A stretch of DNA of 64,000 nt from Ignavibacteria bacterium (GCA_016191145.1 JACPPD010000015.1:1-64000); one strand, 5' to 3'; positions 16,771 to 26,600 are shown, counted from the stretch's first letter. Numbers and translations: made by a program. Notes: generated from the letters alone by a model not told the origin.

Positions 16771-17142
16771 ATGGGACGCCCATCAAGAACAGGATCGCAC
16801 CGCCATTCACTTCTTCTTCTGAGGGAAGAAGCTGCAAAGTTGTTGGGTGTCGGCAACGATGACTATGTCAAATTCCTGGTCGAAGAAGGATACCTACGCG
16901 CCGTCTCCTATCGCTCGATGTCTTTTTACCATCGCGATGATATTATCAATCTGACACGCCAGGCTCTCAAGGTCGGATGGATGCCGACTGAAGATAAACC
17001 GTGGCCTGTCAATTATGCGGAGTACACCCCATGCCTGAATACGGCAACGCCAACGATCCATCCTCTGACCCTCGTCCACAAGACGAAGAGATCAACGTCG
17101 CTGAAGAAAATTCAGAACTTCCTCAGGACTCCGACGACGTAG
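16771..17142 (+). CDS. Excisionase/MerR-like small DNA-binding protein
   Basis: 123 residues from the ATG at 16771; the frame is open further upstream but that part overlaps the divergent repressor and control region. LLREEAAKLLGVGNDDYVKFLVEEGYLRAVSYRSMSFYHRDDI has the winged-helix pattern of excisionase/HTH_17 proteins (helix, turn with GV, recognition helix, then a wing with a Tyr/His-Arg motif). It is the first gene of the early operon and divergent from the repressor, so a Cro- or Xis-like role is likely. The Thr/Lys-rich C-terminal tail overlaps the next gene. Confidence 0.65.
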   Translation: MGRPSRTGSHRHSLLLLREEAAKLLGVGNDDYVKFLVEEGYLRAVSYRSMSFYHRDDIINLTRQALKVGWMPTEDKPWPVNYAEYTPCLNTATPTIHPLTLVHKTKRSTSLKKIQNFLRTPTT

Positions 17143-17537
17143 AATTTGACGATCCCCAGGAACAAGGGATGGTAGACCTCTTCTTTTGCCGACGCGAGTC
17201 GGTCTTTCATGTGTTGAATATGCTCACGATCATACCGGCTGCCGAGCTTGAAGGGGCCGAATCTGTCGGTGCTATGCCACAAGGACGTGTCTATGTCTCC
17301 TATGTCTCGAAGCTGCGTGTGATCGCAGACCAGGAGACGGCGAAAGCTCACATGCTCTCGATGGGCCGTGAGCATGATGAGGCGTACGAACACGACGTCC
17401 TGACGCTGCGTGAAATTGAAAGATATGAGTACCCCATCATTGTGCCAGGTCTCAACAAGCCCTTTGGGATCGATATCAATGATCTCGTGCGCATACAAGA
17501 TGTTGGATTGGTTGAAGTAGGAGCCTTTGGGCCCTGA
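17031..17537 (+). CDS. Acidic early protein of unknown function
   Basis: 168 residues from the ATG at 17031 (MPEYGNANDPSSD). An upstream in-frame ATG at 17001 would only lengthen the overlap with the previous gene. The first 50 residues are strongly acidic and Pro/Gln/Asp-rich, then a compact mixed alpha/beta part (VDLFFCRRESVFHVLNMLTIIPAAEL...RYEYPIIVPGLNKPFGI). No family recognised. It overlaps the excisionase-like gene by 112 bp in another frame. Confidence 0.55.
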   Translation: MPEYGNANDPSSDPRPQDEEINVAEENSELPQDSDDVEFDDPQEQGMVDLFFCRRESVFHVLNMLTIIPAAELEGAESVGAMPQGRVYVSYVSKLRVIADQETAKAHMLSMGREHDEAYEHDVLTLREIERYEYPIIVPGLNKPFGIDINDLVRIQDVGLVEVGAFGP

Positions 17538-17685
17538 AAGGCCAGACCGCAGACTATGCCTCAATCATCATCGGCAGCCATACAGGGATTGACTTCGGCA
17601 TAAAACAGACATGATGCCCATAAGAGGTTGACGCATTGCAGGCACTGACATCGCAAAACAGAAGTGAATTTACACAGGAGGGATA

Positions 17686-18240
17686 ATGATGACGCCGGAC
17701 GTCCGAGGCCAGAGCGCTGGCAGCATTAATACGGTCACTGAGGACGCATCAGAGACTTTGGATCTACCGAAACCCTTTATCAAGGGGTGGGAAATAGAGT
17801 CGATCCTTAAGCGATCAGGGTACCTGCGTTCCGAGGCCGCTATCCTGTGCAGTATGAATCCAAAGACGTTTCGTGAGCGCATCTCAAAAACCCATTCCAC
17901 AGTCTTTCCGCAGAAGTTGACCGATCAGCTGCGTATCAGAATTGGAACTGACGTCTTCGACGCTGCACTCCATGAAATACGCAGTGGCACCCGCTCGACG
18001 CTCTGGGTCAACGGTGAGGAACTGCTGTCGATGCTGCGCTATTATGGGTGGTCAAATTCGTATTACGCCAAGCGCCTAGGTAAAAGCGCTTCCTGGGTCT
18101 CGAGTACCCTCCTGTTCGGCAACTATCAGTCTGCCGTACCCATCCGGTGGGTTTCTGCCACACGCAAGCTTCTCAGCCTTGAGCGATTCGATTCGATTCT
18201 GGCCGGCATCCGACGCATTGCTTCAGGAGTAGAGCAATGA
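17686..18240 (+). CDS. Putative helix-turn-helix protein of the early operon
   Basis: 184 residues with a strong ribosome site (AGGAGGG, 17677-17683) before tandem ATGs; the first is used. Two possible HTH segments are visible: GYLRSEAAILCSMNPKTFRERI (about 45-66) and ELLSMLRYYGWSNSYYAKRLGKSASWVSST (about 110-139). The second resembles an XRE-like 'sit on the DNA' helix pair. It could be a replication accessory or late-gene regulator. ATGA overlap with the next gene gives translational coupling. Confidence 0.6.
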   Translation: MMTPDVRGQSAGSINTVTEDASETLDLPKPFIKGWEIESILKRSGYLRSEAAILCSMNPKTFRERISKTHSTVFPQKLTDQLRIRIGTDVFDAALHEIRSGTRSTLWVNGEELLSMLRYYGWSNSYYAKRLGKSASWVSSTLLFGNYQSAVPIRWVSATRKLLSLERFDSILAGIRRIASGVEQ

Positions 18241-18623
18241 GGCAGACAACACTGTCATGTTTTAATGGTATAGAGGCAGGCCGCGAGATCTGTGAGCTTC
18301 AGCAGTGGCATACCCATCTGATGCTCGGAATGCTCTCTCATACCCGCCTAACGATGGGAATGGAGTTGTTTGCGGCACAGATTAAACGTAAAACACAGCC
18401 TGATCATGAAGGGGTGTTGTCAGTCAAAGCATTTCATGCCATCATGGAACGATGTCGCAAGGCAGTCCGCACATTCCATGTACATGGATCGCTGTCGAAC
18501 GACAGATCGTTTATTGTAAAAGTCAAAGGATGCTGGGACGCCGAAGAAGCGTCCTATCTGGCGCTCATCACACTTTCTGCGATCGACTCGACAGCTTCTA
18601 TAGCGGAGATCCATGAAATCTAA
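18237..18623 (+). CDS. Early operon protein of unknown function
   Basis: 128 residues, starting in the ATGA overlap with the upstream gene and overlapping the replication gene by 11 bp. Predicted mostly helical (ICELQQWHTHLMLGMLSHTRLTMGMELFAAQIKRKTQ), ending in a short beta-alpha segment. No catalytic motif or family is recognised. Its place just before the putative initiator suggests a replication role, without direct support. Confidence 0.55.
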   Translation: MRQTTLSCFNGIEAGREICELQQWHTHLMLGMLSHTRLTMGMELFAAQIKRKTQPDHEGVLSVKAFHAIMERCRKAVRTFHVHGSLSNDRSFIVKVKGCWDAEEASYLALITLSAIDSTASIAEIHEI

Positions 18624-19626
18624 CATCAATATGGATCTGTTAACACTGGTCCGTTTCGAAGAGCGTGATACGCCACCCCAGGAACGTCTGGTTTATCTGG
18701 CGCTGCTCGTTAACAAACACGTGCATGAGTCTGGCTTTTATGAAATCGGCATCAAGGCACTGAAGCGCCTCACCGGCTTGACGGATGAAGAACTGACGAT
18801 AGCACTCGAGAACCTTGAGCAGGCCGGTTTTATCGTCTACGACAGGCCATGGTTGTATATCGAGCAGGTCAGAACGGCATTTCACTGGCTCATGTTTCAT
18901 GGCCGCGAAAGCCAGGCTCACGAGCTTGTCAGGCGGCACTCCATTGTGCTCAACGACAACAGGGCCTGGCAGTCGTGGGTTAGATTTACCAGCATCATGC
19001 TCGGCGACGATATGCCGAAAATTGGTGCGCGGCCTGCCGTAAAGATTTTTTTTCAGCCCTTTCAGGATGTCGAAGACCGGCCTGATGATGCTGAAACCAC
19101 CAAGTCCCATGATGTGCTCTCGGCAGCATCACTACTGCCTATGCAGCGGGTAACGACCCCCTCTCTACCCCATAGGCAGGGGGTAACGACCCCCTCTCTA
19201 CCCGATAAGCAGGGGGTAAGCACCCCCTCTCTACCTGATAAGCAGGGGGTAAGCACCCCGTCTCTACCCGATAAGCAGGGGGTAAGCACCCCATCTCTAC
19301 CCGATAAGCAGGGGGTAAGCACCCCATCTCTACCCGATAAGCAGGGGGTAAGCACCCCATCTGTACCCCCTGCCGATACCCTACCTACCCCGTCTATACC
19401 CCCTGCTGATACCGTAGCTATACCATATCAATACCCTGACGATCCCGTTAATACCTTCCAAAAAGCTCTTATACCCCCTACCTATGGGGTAAGCACAGGG
19501 TACGTACCCCCACCTAAGACTAATACTACTCTTCTTTCTGTAGAAAGAGAAGAGGGGGTGCGGGGGGGAAGAGAAAACAACGACGACGAACCAAATCATT
19601 CAACCGACGAGGATACACTGCCATGA
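18613..19626 (+). CDS. Probable replication initiator with iterons inside its gene
   Basis: 337 residues. The first 125 form a winged-helix, DnaD/RepA-like domain (QERLVYLALLVNKHVHESGFYEIGIKALKRLTGLTDEELTIALENLEQAGFI, with the 'replace an old wing' layout of primase-recruiting initiators). Residues about 178-255 are seven tandem 11-residue repeats, QGVSTPSLPDK, then Pro-rich degenerate copies, and an acidic tail. The repeats are encoded by 33-bp direct repeats that look like initiator-binding iterons, as in the lambda O gene. Coupled by overlap to genes on both sides. Confidence 0.6.
   Translation: MKSNINMDLLTLVRFEERDTPPQERLVYLALLVNKHVHESGFYEIGIKALKRLTGLTDEELTIALENLEQAGFIVYDRPWLYIEQVRTAFHWLMFHGRESQAHELVRRHSIVLNDNRAWQSWVRFTSIMLGDDMPKIGARPAVKIFFQPFQDVEDRPDDAETTKSHDVLSAASLLPMQRVTTPSLPHRQGVTTPSLPDKQGVSTPSLPDKQGVSTPSLPDKQGVSTPSLPDKQGVSTPSLPDKQGVSTPSVPPADTLPTPSIPPADTVAIPYQYPDDPVNTFQKALIPPTYGVSTGYVPPPKTNTTLLSVEREEGVRGGRENNDDEPNHSTDEDTLP
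19146..19378. repeat. Seven 33-bp iterons, candidate replication origin
   Basis: Units start at 19148, 19181, 19214, 19247, 19280, 19313 and 19346, a constant 33-bp period that keeps the reading frame. Most contain the inverted repeat GGGGTAAGCACCCC and a TCTCTACCCGATAAGCAG segment. Degenerate TACCCC motifs continue to about 19515, including GGGGTAAGCACAGGG near 19485. Confidence 0.75.
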
Positions 19627-20201
19627 GTCACCTCAAAGCCCCTATGCCGCTTCGCACGGCGTTTACATTTTGCTCCCCTGCTGATGGATCGGCGATTGTT
19701 TCGTTCGATGCCAACGAGAGCCTCCCTGAGACCGTTAATCCGATGTGGGCTAGCCTACAGAGCGCTGAGTTGCTCGGAGATTGTAGCTACACACACCGCC
19801 TCCGCGAGTTGCAGGGCTGGTCGGTGAGCTCACGCCTTGCCTGGATGGCTGTCGTCCTGTGCTTGTGGCCACATCAGGTCCCCGTGTGGGTGCCGCAGTC
19901 TGCGGAGGTTTGCCTGTGTGTTTGGCAGTGGATGCGCAGACGCTATTTCGTTTTCCATGAGGGTGTCGCCGAGGTAACCCTCTTTGCGCACTGGACGGCT
20001 GTCAACGAGCTCAACGCCGCATTTCTCGATGACCTGGGAAGGTTTACCACCGATGAGGAGCGCCTGACGTACCTCAAAGCTTTTTCGACAGAGCGCCGCA
20101 AAACACCGAGTGGTTATCGCCGCACGCGTCAGAAGCGGCGCCTGATGGTGAGGAAAACGTCGGATATGATCAACATGATCGACAGAGGGGAGATGAGCTG
20201 A
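19623..20201 (+). CDS. Early operon protein of unknown function
   Basis: 192 residues, starting in an ATGA overlap with the putative initiator. Trp-rich (WASLQSAELLGD, WPHQVPVWVPQS, CVWQWMRRRYFVF), then a Lys/Arg-rich C-terminus (TPSGYRRTRQKRRLMVRKTSD) that could bind nucleic acid. By position, directly after an initiator gene, it could be a helicase loader (compare lambda P) or accessory factor, but no motif proves it. No Walker box. Confidence 0.5.
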   Translation: MSHLKAPMPLRTAFTFCSPADGSAIVSFDANESLPETVNPMWASLQSAELLGDCSYTHRLRELQGWSVSSRLAWMAVVLCLWPHQVPVWVPQSAEVCLCVWQWMRRRYFVFHEGVAEVTLFAHWTAVNELNAAFLDDLGRFTTDEERLTYLKAFSTERRKTPSGYRRTRQKRRLMVRKTSDMINMIDRGEMS

Positions 20202-20842
20202 TGCATACCGCCCCCCCCCTAACAACAGAGATCATGACCGACGCAGAGATCAAGCGGTGGCTCAACGCGCTGGCACGTGACTTACAGGTGTTGCGCCATG
20301 AGGTTCATGACGCTGAGTTCTGGGATGAGATTCGAAAACGCCTGTTACGCGCCGGCTACCGCCATAGCCGTGCTGCGTCGGCAGCAGAGTGGATCATCCG
20401 TGGTGAGAGGCGCTACAAGAGGACGACGACGTATCAGGATTTCTACCCAACACGAGAGATGCTCGAGTCACTGGAATTGACGCTGATACCCGTGTCGTCG
20501 CTGCACCGGCTGTTGGCCGAACAGCGGGAGCGCCTCCGACGTGAATATGACGACGAGATCTTACGCCGTGAGCAGCAAGATCCTGCATTCTCAGAACGAC
20601 GACGCGACACCGTCGAGGCCGCACGCATGCAGTTGCAAGCTCTCGACGCCTTGAACGCGATGTCGGATCTGAGAGCTGAACTGGCGGCGCGCCAGCACGA
20701 TATCACACGCCTGCAAGCTCAGATAGAATCGCTCAAGGCTGAACTTCGCTTGCTCAGGCAGCAGAGAGGCTGGAAGCATCAGTCGGAGGCGAGCCTGGAA
20801 GCTCTCAGACAAGAAGAGCTCGCGGCAGGGGGTGCGCTATGA
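20201..20842 (+). CDS. Coiled-coil early protein
   Basis: 213 residues, start overlapping the previous stop by one base. The N-terminal 100 residues are helical (KRWLNALARDLQVLRHEVHDAEFWDEIRKRLLRAGY). From about 105 to 205 there is continuous heptad-like coiled coil (RLLAEQRERLRREYDDEIL, LRAELAARQHDITRLQAQIESLKAELRLLRQ). No enzyme motif. Part of the coupled early operon; function unknown. Confidence 0.55.
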   Translation: MHTAPPLTTEIMTDAEIKRWLNALARDLQVLRHEVHDAEFWDEIRKRLLRAGYRHSRAASAAEWIIRGERRYKRTTTYQDFYPTREMLESLELTLIPVSSLHRLLAEQRERLRREYDDEILRREQQDPAFSERRRDTVEAARMQLQALDALNAMSDLRAELAARQHDITRLQAQIESLKAELRLLRQQRGWKHQSEASLEALRQEELAAGGAL

Positions 20843-21084
20843 GTCACGGCGTCAACACGACAGCAGACGACGGCGCGACAAGCTGTGTGCACCATCACAC
20901 CGAAACGATCATCTGCCCATATTGCAACGCCGATAACGGCGTGCTCAAACACAGTAGACACGACTCTATTTCGGCATATCTGTGCCGTTCATGCAAGCGC
21001 TATTTCCGTATCGTAATTGAAAAGAACCACGTCTTTACGACTGCACCCCTAGGCAATAACGGCAACAACGGGAGTTCGTCATGA
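20839..21084 (+). CDS. Small zinc-ribbon protein
   Basis: 81 residues. ICPYCNADNGVLKHSRHDSISAYLCRSCKRYFRI is a classic CxxC-N-CxxC zinc ribbon of the InsA/transcription-factor type, with an extra CVHHH cluster before it. Likely binds DNA or RNA polymerase. ATGA overlaps on both sides place it firmly in the early operon; a regulator of late transcription is one possibility. Confidence 0.65.
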   Translation: MSHGVNTTADDGATSCVHHHTETIICPYCNADNGVLKHSRHDSISAYLCRSCKRYFRIVIEKNHVFTTAPLGNNGNNGSSS

Positions 21085-21680
21085 CAGTGCTGGAAAAAGG
21101 GAAATTCATCGTTGGCGCCTCAGTGCTAAGGGAACACACTGCCCGACTTCATGGGATGTTGACACTGGTCAAGAACCTGGAACAACGATCGCCCGACGAC
21201 AACACTCTGCGCGTAGTTTGCGCTGAATTTAGATCACTCGTCCGTAACTTTGAGAATATTCTAAACGTTGCCGGTGCTGAAACCTACCGGATACGAAGTC
21301 GTCTGAAAAAAGAAGCGGCTCAACAGCAGAAGACGTCTGAAGCTACAACCACGGGCGCGCAGGCACAGAGTCTGCTGTCGGCAGAGTTATTAAGGTGGCT
21401 CATAGGCAAAGGAGGTATCAAAGCAGGCTCGCAAAAGTGGGACGCCACACTGCCGGTGATGATGATGCCTTCAAAAGTCTTCATTGCAACCGTCATGGCC
21501 CTTGTCGACCAGATATCGCTCATCAGCCATCAAGGGAACGCTCCCGATGACCCGCACGATATCATCGATCGTACGGAATTTCTGAGTCAGCTTTTTGAGA
21601 CACACTTTTATAAATTGACGGCTAATCAATACATGCAGGATTACGAGCAGCCACCAATTTTTGAGTTGAACAAGGAATGA
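21081..21680 (+). CDS. Early operon protein of unknown function
   Basis: 199 residues, last gene of the coupled early operon. Helical throughout (REHTARLHGMLTLVKNLEQRSPDDNTLRVVCAEFRSLVRNFENIL) with a Gln/Thr-rich linker at about 85-105. No family recognised. The 130 bp after it hold a GC-rich inverted repeat near 21697-21720 that could slow or end transcription. Confidence 0.5.
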   Translation: MTVLEKGKFIVGASVLREHTARLHGMLTLVKNLEQRSPDDNTLRVVCAEFRSLVRNFENILNVAGAETYRIRSRLKKEAAQQQKTSEATTTGAQAQSLLSAELLRWLIGKGGIKAGSQKWDATLPVMMMPSKVFIATVMALVDQISLISHQGNAPDDPHDIIDRTEFLSQLFETHFYKLTANQYMQDYEQPPIFELNKE

Positions 21681-21811
21681 CCTATCTTGACTTGGGCGCG
21701 TGCGCCTGCGCGCGCCGCGCCTCCTCAGGGCAGCAGCACACAGCGTGAAGGCGTCGGCGCACCCGTATACAGAGAACACTTTTTTTACATCACTTCGGGA
21801 AAACCCACCAC

Positions 21812-22258
21812 ATGAAACTGTACCTGTGTAGTGCCCTCGTGGCCTTGATAGCCCTGGTAGCAGGATGTTCGTCGCAGACAGAACCACAACAGAGCGCACC
21901 GCTGACAAGTTTTTCTCAAGTCAGCGGCCTGTATTTGATGATCGTAGATCCACCCCTCAAGGAGTGGAAGTATATGGCAACATGGCGATTTTGGCCTACC
22001 ACCAACGACACAATTACCATTGGTCGTTATACCCGCAATCCCGCCCTTGGTAATCTTCCTACACCCTATGAACGTCGCTTCGTCGTTAGCGGGCTGTCGG
22101 CTACCATGTTTCACGAACCGTGGATCATAGGTGAATATGACACGGTGACCATTACGCTACGGCCAACGTCAACAAAAGAAAATCTCGTTGGCACGCTAAC
22201 CTGGAACGACCAGACGACGAGCTTCACGGCAAGGCCCGTGCAGACAATTGAATGGTAG
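21812..22258 (+). CDS. Element-encoded lipoprotein
   Basis: 148 residues with a lipoprotein signal MKLYLCSALVALIALVAGC (lipobox LVAGC, Cys19). The mature part is a small beta-rich domain (FWPTTNDTITIGRYTRN...TVTITLRPTSTKENLVGTLTW) like short META/lipocalin-like lipoproteins. It lies alone between the early operon and the convergent leftward operon, so it may be a lysogenic-conversion or superinfection-exclusion gene expressed from the provirus. Confidence 0.65.
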   Translation: MKLYLCSALVALIALVAGCSSQTEPQQSAPLTSFSQVSGLYLMIVDPPLKEWKYMATWRFWPTTNDTITIGRYTRNPALGNLPTPYERRFVVSGLSATMFHEPWIIGEYDTVTITLRPTSTKENLVGTLTWNDQTTSFTARPVQTIEW

Positions 22259-22327
22259 ACCACGCCGTTTCGTTTCGACATCGTTTTGTCCGTGGCGCGT
22301 AAACAGTGCTGTGTTCAAAAAACTCAC

Positions 22328-22468
22328 CTACAAGCCCCCCCTTTTTGAAAATCCGGCCAACTCCAGCGCCTCGGCATCATTCGTAGCCGCGATGATCACG
22401 GTCGAATGATTACTTGCACGCAAGCTCATCAGCCGCGCGGCTTCGAGCTGATGTTGATTTTCAATCAT
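22328..22468 (-). CDS. Small ORF, 46 residues
   Basis: ATG at 22468 with GGAGAG about 7 nt upstream. The product starts MIENQHQLEAARLMSLRASN and contains a hydrophobic STVIIAATND strand. It lies downstream of the J-domain gene, same strand, near the end of the leftward operon. It ends through a run of seven C on the plus strand. The coding case rests on start context only. Confidence 0.35.
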   Translation of the reverse strand: MIENQHQLEAARLMSLRASNHSTVIIAATNDAEALELAGFSKRGGL

Positions 22469-22506
22469 AGAACACTCTCCGTCATGGAGTCAAAAATAGA
22501 ATAGTA

Positions 22507-22914
22507 TTATCTACTAGCGATGACACGGCTCAGGAATTTCTTCGCCGCCTCTGCTGCTGCATCAACGACGGACGTCGCCAGTTGATCGAGAGCTTCGTTG
22601 ATGGCCTCTTTGACTTTCGTTGGACCGTCAGCCACGACGTGCGATGACATTTCACTGTCGTTGTGTTCCACATCGTAACTATGCCTGGCGGCGGTCTCGG
22701 CGCTGGCTACTTTTTCGTCGCGAGTACAACTACGTCGACATCGTTTGATACGTCGGCTTTCCAGCGAACGCAGGCACTGCTGGTATTCATGCTGGATTTC
22801 ATGCCATGTTTCAATGCTTGCGTTGCCGACAATGTCGGGATGATACTTCTTCGCCAGCTCATGCCAGCGGCGTGTAGCACTTTTTTCTGTGCGTATGTTA
22901 CTGAAATATTTCAT
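22507..22914 (-). CDS. J-domain (DnaJ-like) protein
   Basis: 135 residues. MKYFSNIRTEKSATRRWHELAKKYHPDIVGNASIETWHEIQHEYQQCL is a short J domain with the HPD tripeptide at 25-27, of the mobile-element type (KNI.T.EELKK.YR.LA..HPD). The middle is Cys/Arg-rich and the C-terminus an amphipathic helix. J proteins stimulate DnaK; phages use them for replication-complex remodelling or capsid folding. Downstream of the RadA-like gene by 56 bp. Confidence 0.75.
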   Translation of the reverse strand: MKYFSNIRTEKSATRRWHELAKKYHPDIVGNASIETWHEIQHEYQQCLRSLESRRIKRCRRSCTRDEKVASAETAARHSYDVEHNDSEMSSHVVADGPTKVKEAINEALDQLATSVVDAAAEAAKKFLSRVIASR

Positions 22915-22970
22915 AGCGACGTCGAGGGTATAGCTGCTTTGGGCGTCCCTTTACTCATGGCCACGAACGC

Positions 22971-23645
22971 TCATGTACCGGAAAAGATAAAGAATTCAGA
23001 CTCGGTAGCGCCAAACCGATTTTTCGTATGGCAGATAAAACGATCGTTGCCGCGTTTCTCGGTCATGAACGTCGACATCACGTTATGTTCATTTGTGGAC
23101 CTTCCTGCGGCCACCTTGCGATTTTTCGTTGTCTGGGCAGCAAAGGTAAAGCCTATGTCTTTATAAAGCTTTGCAAGGTGAATGATGTCGGCATCCGAGA
23201 TGTCTTCCCCTTCAGTTTCTGCCGTCGAGACAAGAGCGTTGATAGAGTCGACGATGGCAAAATCATACCGGCCGCTGTCAAGGTACTGACGAAGCTGGGA
23301 GAGAGTTTCTACTTCCGGCATGACAACAAGGTATGGTTTGACGCCTGTCATCTTAATGCGTTCCTGAATGGTCCCCGACGCGTGGAGCTCTTCAGCTGTC
23401 GCATAGAGGACCCTGCCGTGTCGCGAGAGCTCATTAGCCCACAGTAGGAGCCACGTCGATTTACCGGTACCAGGGGCACCGGAGACCTGCATGGACCATC
23501 CAGAGTTTTTTGGCAACCGGCCAACGAATTTCAGGTACCGCGGCGTGAGCTTGATATGCTCGACGTGCATGTTCATGATCTCGGCCACCGTAGGCGGCTT
23601 AAGCATCGGCGAGCTTTTTGTCGGGTGTGGTAGCTCCTTGATCAT
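22971..23645 (-). CDS. RadA/Sms-like ATPase core
   Basis: 224 residues. Walker A is GAPGTGKST (56-64), Walker B YDFAIVDSINAL (127-138), and THKNRFGATESEFFIF contains KNRFG (208-212), the motif that marks RadA/Sms. The N-terminal zinc finger and C-terminal Lon-like domain of host RadA are both absent. RadA is a DnaB-like ring helicase in recombination, so this could be the element's replicative or branch-migration helicase. Its start overlaps the MTase-helicase stop (ATGA). Confidence 0.75.
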   Translation of the reverse strand: MIKELPHPTKSSPMLKPPTVAEIMNMHVEHIKLTPRYLKFVGRLPKNSGWSMQVSGAPGTGKSTWLLLWANELSRHGRVLYATAEELHASGTIQERIKMTGVKPYLVVMPEVETLSQLRQYLDSGRYDFAIVDSINALVSTAETEGEDISDADIIHLAKLYKDIGFTFAAQTTKNRKVAAGRSTNEHNVMSTFMTEKRGNDRFICHTKNRFGATESEFFIFSGT

Positions 23646-26600
23646 GACAGCACGGGCATCATATCATCGTGCATCTGGGCGTCGTCGGCAACCGCAGGCA
23701 TCTCGTGGCGTGCTCCATACGGTTTCTGCGACAGCAGCTCCCACCGTTCACGATAGCCATAGGTGTCACGACGCTGAAAGGCATATTTTTTCAACTCATC
23801 AAATTCAAGGACATCAATGGTATCGTGTTCGACTTTTGCGCGGTCTTCGTCGGGATGGTGGTTCAATTCATACGAAGGGGTCTTGAGCCACATACGTCGC
23901 TCGATGGCAATCTCGTTGGGTGTGACACCGCTGACGGTAACAGAAAGAAATCGCTCCCGTCCAGATGTGCCATACTTGTAATACCACTGGTCTCCTACCT
24001 TGACTGCAACAGGCGACGGCCTGGCCTCTGCCGGCTTCGAAAGGACATAGCCAAGGATAGACTTGACTTCGCGTCCATCGTCGGTCTTCAGATCATAACG
24101 GTAGCTGTCGCCTTCGATCATCGGAGGACGAACATTGGTTATCGTGCCAAGGGTTGCTATGGCGACATTAGCAAAGTCAATGGCCTCGAGTGTTGTAACG
24201 CGATCGCCAATATCGAAGGGTTTACCTACTGAAGCTATCGATTTGACACGGGCATCGATGACATTCAACAGCTGCTCGAGAGTGGTCGTAAACCTTTCCG
24301 AGGAGCGATCTGAGTAGAGGGCCCCTAAGTATGAACCGTTATAGCGTCGATAACTCTCGACAGGGTTTGGCTTCAGCGACAACTCTTCGATAAGATCTTT
24401 GTGTGTTGTCAGAAATGTCGTCAAGTCGTCACGGCTGCGTCCCCCAACAGAGAGCAGTGTATTCTTGGGAGTACCGGAAACCTCAACATACAGCGGTACA
24501 TTGTTCGGCATTGTCCATCCCTCCCAGCGTCTGTTCGTCTTTACAAGCAACGGATGACGCCGTTTCGTTTCGGCTTCAGCAACCCTCGCCGTTGGCACAA
24601 TCAACGATGTTGCCGATGCTTCATCTCCTTCTTCGGCAGAAGCCATCTGTGCAGGATCCAGGCGACTGGACTCCCCTTCAACCGTTGCAGCCAGGGTAGC
24701 AAACTTTGTTGCAAGGATGCGTGAGAGCCACCTGTCGACGTCAGTGTTTTCTGAGAAAATGAAGTGCGCATACGATCGGCTTGCCGTTTTGGCGCGCACG
24801 ACGCGACCGATGGCCTGCATGACGTTGATAAAAGACAACGGCGCCGTGACGATGACCATTTCGCGTGGGTTTTTACCCGTCGTATCATCGAGGTTTATGC
24901 CCGTACCGCCACTGGTTATCGTACCAATGAGGACACGCAGCTTACCTTTCTGGAAATTATCGACATTCTCAAGGCGACGGTAATTCTCATAGTCATTCTC
25001 GGTGCCGATGAGAACGCCAACTTTATCGTCACCATAGCGCTGCGAAAGTATCCTGGCAAGGGTCTCCGTGGCACCGGACTTAGCCGATCCTGTGGCCATC
25101 CGCGTATCGTCACCGGTGTAGGTCGTGGCAACGAAGACGACGACCTGACGACCGCGTTTCACAGCGGCGTCAATCAGTTCGAGGGCTTTCTCAATTTTAT
25201 AGGACTCCAATTCCTGCAACATAACCGAGTAGGCTGCCATCCAATCGGTGACCTGGCGTCCATTGACATAATCGGTGTAATGGTCAACAATTTTTTCCAT
25301 CAGTGCCAGCGCCGACTCAGGGGCGTTGAATTTGTGCATCGTCACGGTGAGATTTGTCAGCTCCAGCTCACGGCGTAACATAGCACCCTCTTCGGTAGCC
25401 AGGTAAAAAATCCGCTGCATTTCGGCGTTGGCACGTTTGAACTCAAACGGGTCCATCTTACCATTCATTTTCCACCGTCCAGGTTGAACGAGGTCTCCCT
25501 TGGTATTCTTTTTCGGAGCCTGCCATTCATAACCGATGGCACGCATGCCCATGCGGTATTCGGCGTCATCACGCCAGAAACCGAGTTTCTTTAGATATAA
25601 TACATCCTGTGGCCTGTCGGTAGGCGTTGCCGTCGTGTACATAACGCGTTTGGCGTTATTGACGAGTGTCAGAGCCAGCCGTGCTCGGTTCGACTGTGAG
25701 TCGGCATCCAGACCGTCCCCAGCGTTCTTGATTGAATGGGCTTCGTCAAAGATGATCACGGGAGCATCTTTTGCAAAGGCAGCCATAGCCTTGGCAATAG
25801 CCATATCATGGGCTTCACGCGCTTGCTGCAATTGTGCTGCTGCGGGATGCTCATCGATGTCTTCATCCCATAGGGCTTTGCGGCGGCGCTCAAATTCAGC
25901 TGAGATACCCTCGGTACCTCGCGGCTTCGTACGCTTGCCGTTGACTTTTGGATATTTTTGATCGAGCTCTTCTCGAAGTGCGTTGATGTGCGACTTATAA
26001 ATGCGCAGTTGCTCACGATAAAGTCCGTCGGCCAAGTCAAGGGTTGATTGTGTCGACTCCAAACCTGTCCAATTTGAAAGGGTATTATATGTTGCGATAT
26101 TGATGCCGTTGCGCAATGGCTTATCTTGCTGTGCCAGGTAAACCGATGGCGTCGACACATCATCATAGAGACCCTTATAGTTACGCGGTTTCTTCGGTAG
26201 ATCTTTTCCTGAAGCCGTGTCGATGCGATCGGGAGTCTTCCACCCTAGTTTCTGAGCATCACCAAAGAAGCTCCCTTGTATCACGCGGTCTGAGACCGTA
26301 AAAATCAAGACCGGTTTGTGCTCTTGGAGCCAATAGTGCCGTGCTACTATCAGCTGTTGAAGTGTCTTGCCGACGCCCGTACCATCGGCCAGTAAGAACC
26401 CCCCGTTCTTGTCAAGGCCTTCGACGGCTTTGTTGACACCTTCGAAGATCTCAGGCTTAATGAACTCGTGTTTACGCAGCGATGGATCTACAATGTCAAT
26501 CGTAGCAGGCTTGGTAGCCAGACGCCGTGCAGTGATCGTCTGTGGCGGCCTGAAGTCATGGTCTATTGCTGTCCCCGCCTGTGGGATGTCGACACGTTCA

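Noticed and set aside
22971..23645. Host radA gene
   Set aside because: It lacks the zinc finger and Lon-like domain and lies inside the element operon.
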